Assembly: GCF_009677585.1 (NCBI RefSeq)
Contig: NZ_WKYV01000004.1
Span: 124,001 to 188,000 of the forward strand
Source: Lactonifactor sp. BIOML-A5
GTDB taxonomy: Bacteria; Bacillota; Clostridia; Lachnospirales; Lachnospiraceae
Length of the DNA: 64,000 nt
Reading direction: 5' to 3'
Position numbers and translations under genes: made by a program. The notes below the pieces were generated by a model. The model was not told the DNA's origin and did no database searches. It was given only the letters and a program-made list of their open reading frames with translations. This document shows, piece after piece, positions 61,095 through 64,000 of the stretch (the stretch's first letter is position 1; every line of letters starts with the position of its first letter).

Positions 61095-62003
61095 GTGGAT
61101 TATATAGTTGCATCAACTGCAGTGACAGACGAGATTCGCTTTTCAGATGGAAAAACAGTGGAAAAGGTGGCCGGAGGTGCCGGAATCTACGCCCTGTGCG
61201 GTATGAAGCTGTGGAGTGACAGCGTTCTTCTGGCGACGGGGGTAGGGGCCGATTACCGGGAGATCTACGGAGAATGGTATGAAACAAACGGGATCTCCAT
61301 GGAGGGGCTTCTTGTAAAAGATGAGAAAACCCCTCATACCGTCATCCAGTACTTTGAAGACGGAGAACGGACCGAGACTCCTCTGTACGGACCAGACCAC
61401 TACAAAAAAATAGAAATTACCCCTGAGGATCTGAAACCCTATTTTTCTGCTTCCAAAGGAATCTATATTTTTAAAAACGACAGCCCGGATTTCTGGGAGA
61501 AGATTTTGGAGATGAAGAAGGAATCTTCCGCGGTGGTAATGTGGGAAATCGCTAATGACGCCACCTGCCTGGAGAAAAAGAAGCATGTCAGGGAGATCGC
61601 ATCCCGCCTGGATATACTGTCAATTAATATGACAGAAGCCAGGGCGCTTCTCGGCCTGGAGAAGAAGGAAGATATTATACAGGAATTTCAGTCCTGGAAT
61701 CTGAGGCTTGTATTTCTGCGTCAGGGAGCCAGGGGAGCTGTCATGATTACCCCGAAAGAGGCTGTGGAAGTACCTTCCTGCCAGGGGGTAAAGGTAATGG
61801 ATCCCACAGGCGGAGGCAACAGCTCCTCGGGAGCTGTCTTATGTGGATACTGCCAGGGACATTCCCCGGCAGAATGTGGAAGAATGGGCAGTATTTCTGC
61901 CGCAATGTGTATATCTCAGTACGGAGTGCCTAAAAGAATACAAAAAGAGGAACAAGAAGAAGCACTCCGTCTATTAAAATCCATGGAGGATCAGACATGT
62001 TAA
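61095..62003 (+). CDS. PfkB-like protein lacking the catalytic Asp
   Basis: Ribokinase/PfkB-fold protein of 302 aa, GTG start after AGGGGGTG. N-terminal substrate segment VEKVAGGAGIYALCGMKLW and ATP-site INMTEARALLG are present. The signature GAGD reads DPTGGGNSSSG, with Asn242 in place of the catalytic base Asp (codon AAC). The protein may therefore be inactive as a kinase, slow, or use another base. It resembles YegV, which sits beside the YegU glycohydrolase in E. coli. It overlaps the next gene by 7 bases. Confidence 0.83.
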   Translation: MDYIVASTAVTDEIRFSDGKTVEKVAGGAGIYALCGMKLWSDSVLLATGVGADYREIYGEWYETNGISMEGLLVKDEKTPHTVIQYFEDGERTETPLYGPDHYKKIEITPEDLKPYFSASKGIYIFKNDSPDFWEKILEMKKESSAVVMWEIANDATCLEKKKHVREIASRLDILSINMTEARALLGLEKKEDIIQEFQSWNLRLVFLRQGARGAVMITPKEAVEVPSCQGVKVMDPTGGGNSSSGAVLCGYCQGHSPAECGRMGSISAAMCISQYGVPKRIQKEEQEEALRLLKSMEDQTC

Positions 62004-62911
62004 GTGATGAAATGCGAAAAAAACCATCTATTCAGCGGATGCATAAGCAGTATGAGTATTATAAAAATGTACCGGAAAAGGGCTTGGTGATAAAGGGGCG
62101 TCCCGCGCTTACCCAGATCGATCATACAAAGGTAGGCGACTTCGTTTTGATTACCGTAAGGGATCCTCTGTGTGCCTATGATGAGGACCCGGCAAAGAAA
62201 ATTGCAGACCGTCTGGAGAATGCGGAGCTAATTGGCAATTCCGGAATGTTTACTACATATTCCGGCACATACAAAGGAGCCCGGATAACTGTTGTAAGCG
62301 GAGGAAGCGGTTCTCCGGAGATGGAATTAATTCTCTATGATTTCATGGAATATACAGATGCCTCCACCTTTCTCAGAGTCGGAGGTTCCGGAGGCCTGGG
62401 AGACCAGGTACATCCCGGTGATGTGGTGATTGCCAGCGGCGTGGTGCGGGAAGAAGGTATGACAAAGGCATATATTCCCGCTGCCTACCCGGCCGCCAGT
62501 CACTATGAGGTAATTAATGCTATGGCGGCTGCGGCGGAGGAGTTAAAAGCTCCCTACCATGTGGGCGTTACCCTTTCTGTAGACAGTGATTTTGTGGGTG
62601 GCGGCCGGCCGGGTGTGGGAGGATACCTACAGCCGTGGAACATAGAAACTGCCGGGATTTACAACCGTGCCGGGGTGCTTAACGGGGACAGAGAATCTGC
62701 TGCTATTGTTACCCTGTCGGCATTATTTGGCCGCAGAGGCGGATCTGTTTGTTCCGTGGCAGATAACCTTTGCACGGGGGAGACCTTCTCTGAAGGGGCA
62801 GGGCATAATTATGCCATTGATATTGCGCTGGAGGGATGTGCAGTGCTCCAGCAGATGGATGAGAAAAAGAGAGCTGCCGGGAAGAAAAACTGGAATCCCA
62901 CGCTGTGGTAA
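61997..62911 (+). CDS. Nucleoside phosphorylase-like protein
   Basis: Protein of 304 aa of the NP-I phosphorylase family, close to uridine phosphorylase. Seen are VSGGSGSPEMELILYDF (phosphate/Arg region), FLRVGGSGGLGDQVHPGDVVIASGVVREEG (about 131-160, like the GTCG/GAIxxxxxxGDhVI core), SVDSDFVGG, and a C-terminal GCAVLQQMDE helix. It would release ribose-1-phosphate from a nucleoside. Start overlaps the PfkB-like gene, so they are translationally coupled. Confidence 0.85.
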   Translation: MLSDEMRKKPSIQRMHKQYEYYKNVPEKGLVIKGRPALTQIDHTKVGDFVLITVRDPLCAYDEDPAKKIADRLENAELIGNSGMFTTYSGTYKGARITVVSGGSGSPEMELILYDFMEYTDASTFLRVGGSGGLGDQVHPGDVVIASGVVREEGMTKAYIPAAYPAASHYEVINAMAAAAEELKAPYHVGVTLSVDSDFVGGGRPGVGGYLQPWNIETAGIYNRAGVLNGDRESAAIVTLSALFGRRGGSVCSVADNLCTGETFSEGAGHNYAIDIALEGCAVLQQMDEKKRAAGKKNWNPTLW

Positions 62912-62958
62912 CAGGACACAAAGAAACAGACTGTTTGGAAGATATAAGGGAGAAATTT

Positions 62959-64000
62959 ATGAGTAAATATGACAATCCAATGAGCCGTCAGGTATTCAGC
63001 CTGCCGGATCTGATTGAGACACAATACGACGATTTAGAAGAAAAAGCGAGGCTTGTTCTGAGCTTCCAGGAGATATTCAATATCCAGAGAATTGTACTCA
63101 CAGGATGTGGTGACTCCTATGCGGCATCTCTGGCCGCCAAACCGATCTTTGAGATGCTCACAGGAATTCCCACAGAGGTGGTGACAGCCATTGATCTGAG
63201 CCGCTATTACTGTGAAAAGCATATGGGGGTTGACTGCAGAAATCCCCTGGTAATTGCGGTGAGCAATTCCGGAACAGGAGCCAGGGTTGCAGAGGCCGTA
63301 CAGCGCGCCAGGCTCCATGGCTGTTATGTGCTGGGAGTCACAGGAAATGAGAAATCCCCTCTCGGCATGCATTCCGACAAAATCTTAAAACTAAACATCC
63401 CGGAATTTGAGGGTGCGCCGGGAACCAGAAGCTATATGGTAAGTGTGATGTCTCTTCTTCTTTTGGCCATCCGCTTTGGAGAGGTGAGGGGCAGCTATAC
63501 CATGGACCAGGCTATGGACTATCGTTTTGACATGAGGGCACAGGGAGAGGCACTGAGAAAGCTTCTGCCTCAGATGGAAAGCACTTGTGTGAAGGCAGCT
63601 GAGGAGTGGAAGGACTTTCCCTACTATGACTTTGTGGGAGCCGGATTCGACTATGCTGCTGCGTGGTTTGGCTGGGCCAAGATGCTGGAGGCCACAGGAA
63701 AGGTGGCTATGCATATAAATTCAGAGGAATGGTTCCATCTCAACTTCTTTGCAAGGGATGCCAGAAATCTGGGAACCGTTGTGGTGGGCAATACGACGAA
63801 TCCAGGCCTGAGCAGAACCAAAGAGATGGTACACTATGCCAATGTCCTGAAACGTCCGCTTCTTGTTGTTACGGATGGAACCAAGGAGGATTTCAATGGA
63901 GAAGAGGGAACTTATGTACAAGTGCCCGCTCCCAAATATCCCCTGAATATGCCTCTGACCCAGTTTGCGCCTGTCTGCCTGCTGGCCGGTTATATCTCAG
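62959..64000 (+). CDS. SIS-domain sugar isomerase/deglycase-like protein, partial
   Basis: Runs off the window after about 347 codons; the start ATG at 62959 follows AAGGGAG. Two SIS domains are visible: the first with IVLTGCGDSYAASLAAKP (about 34-51) and IAVSNSGTGARVAEAV (about 99-114), the second with YDFVGAGFDYAAAWFGWAKMLEATG and NSEEWFHLNFFARD. This resembles GlmS isomerase domains, AgaS and fructosamine-6-phosphate deglycases (FrlB). In this operon it would act on the sugar phosphate produced by the earlier enzymes. C-terminus unseen. Confidence 0.85.
   Translation, partial: MSKYDNPMSRQVFSLPDLIETQYDDLEEKARLVLSFQEIFNIQRIVLTGCGDSYAASLAAKPIFEMLTGIPTEVVTAIDLSRYYCEKHMGVDCRNPLVIAVSNSGTGARVAEAVQRARLHGCYVLGVTGNEKSPLGMHSDKILKLNIPEFEGAPGTRSYMVSVMSLLLLAIRFGEVRGSYTMDQAMDYRFDMRAQGEALRKLLPQMESTCVKAAEEWKDFPYYDFVGAGFDYAAAWFGWAKMLEATGKVAMHINSEEWFHLNFFARDARNLGTVVVGNTTNPGLSRTKEMVHYANVLKRPLLVVTDGTKEDFNGEEGTYVQVPAPKYPLNMPLTQFAPVCLLAGYIS

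Overview
The window looks like a chromosomal segment of a Gram-positive, strictly anaerobic gut-type Clostridium, most likely family Lachnospiraceae. The reasons are PolC-type replication polymerase, low-to-moderate GC, strong GGAGG ribosome sites, TTGACA/TATAAT promoters, the XpaC/TelA pair, Fe-S-type PurF, and a three-gene DUF5717/DUF5716-like cluster that I associate with that family. The genus cannot be fixed from the sequence alone. No phage, transposase, rRNA or plasmid gene was seen. The only RNA genes or elements recognised are one tRNA-Gly and one guanine-type riboswitch.

Layout. 1-5 kb: an autoregulated GntR/ABC-2 transporter operon, oligoendopeptidase F and a nitroreductase. 5-7.4 kb: an M20 amidohydrolase, tRNA-Gly(GCC), a cupin and a polyferredoxin. 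7.5-12.2 kb: a purine salvage island in which a guanine riboswitch precedes guanine deaminase and adenine deaminase, with a purine permease convergent to them. 12.2-17.6 kb: a lipase-like hydrolase, a heterodimeric ABC exporter, a small membrane protein and VanZ. 17.7-22.9 kb: thyA-folA, a branched-chain aminotransferase, xpaC-telA. 22.9-26.2 kb: a sugar ABC importer with no enzyme genes, preceded by twin palindromic operators. 26.3-26.7 kb: a decayed three-repeat CRISPR array with a leader-like sequence and no cas genes. 26.8-33 kb: ispG, polC and two small genes. 33.2-34.3 kb: a CobD/HisC-like aminotransferase. 34.5-40.2 kb: three poorly characterised genes, namely a 1183-residue helical-repeat protein, a divergent Hsp70-like protein lacking the usual phosphate-binding residues, and a TPR-like protein. 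40.2-42.7 kb: an amino acid ABC importer. 42.8-50.2 kb: purC-purF-purB, an NhaC-type antiporter, a LysR regulator and purA. 50.2-51.7 kb: a broken CGGC-domain gene and a membrane-anchored HAD protein. 51.8-64 kb: a LacI regulator followed by a long operon of sugar-type ABC importer, two tandem ADP-ribosylglycohydrolase-fold proteins, a PfkB-like protein, a nucleoside phosphorylase-like protein and a SIS-domain protein that runs off the end.

Working together. Purine metabolism is spread over three blocks (deaminases and permease, purCFB, purA). The last operon reads as one uptake-and-breakdown route for a ribosylated or glycosylated compound: import, cleavage of an N-glycosidic bond by the glycohydrolase-fold proteins and/or the phosphorylase, then handling of the sugar by the PfkB-like and SIS proteins. 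Its PfkB-like member has Asn at the position of the catalytic Asp. Dense TGRTAAA half-sites lie in front of both the lacI gene and this operon. The Hsp70-like cluster and this operon are the best candidates for undescribed biology here.
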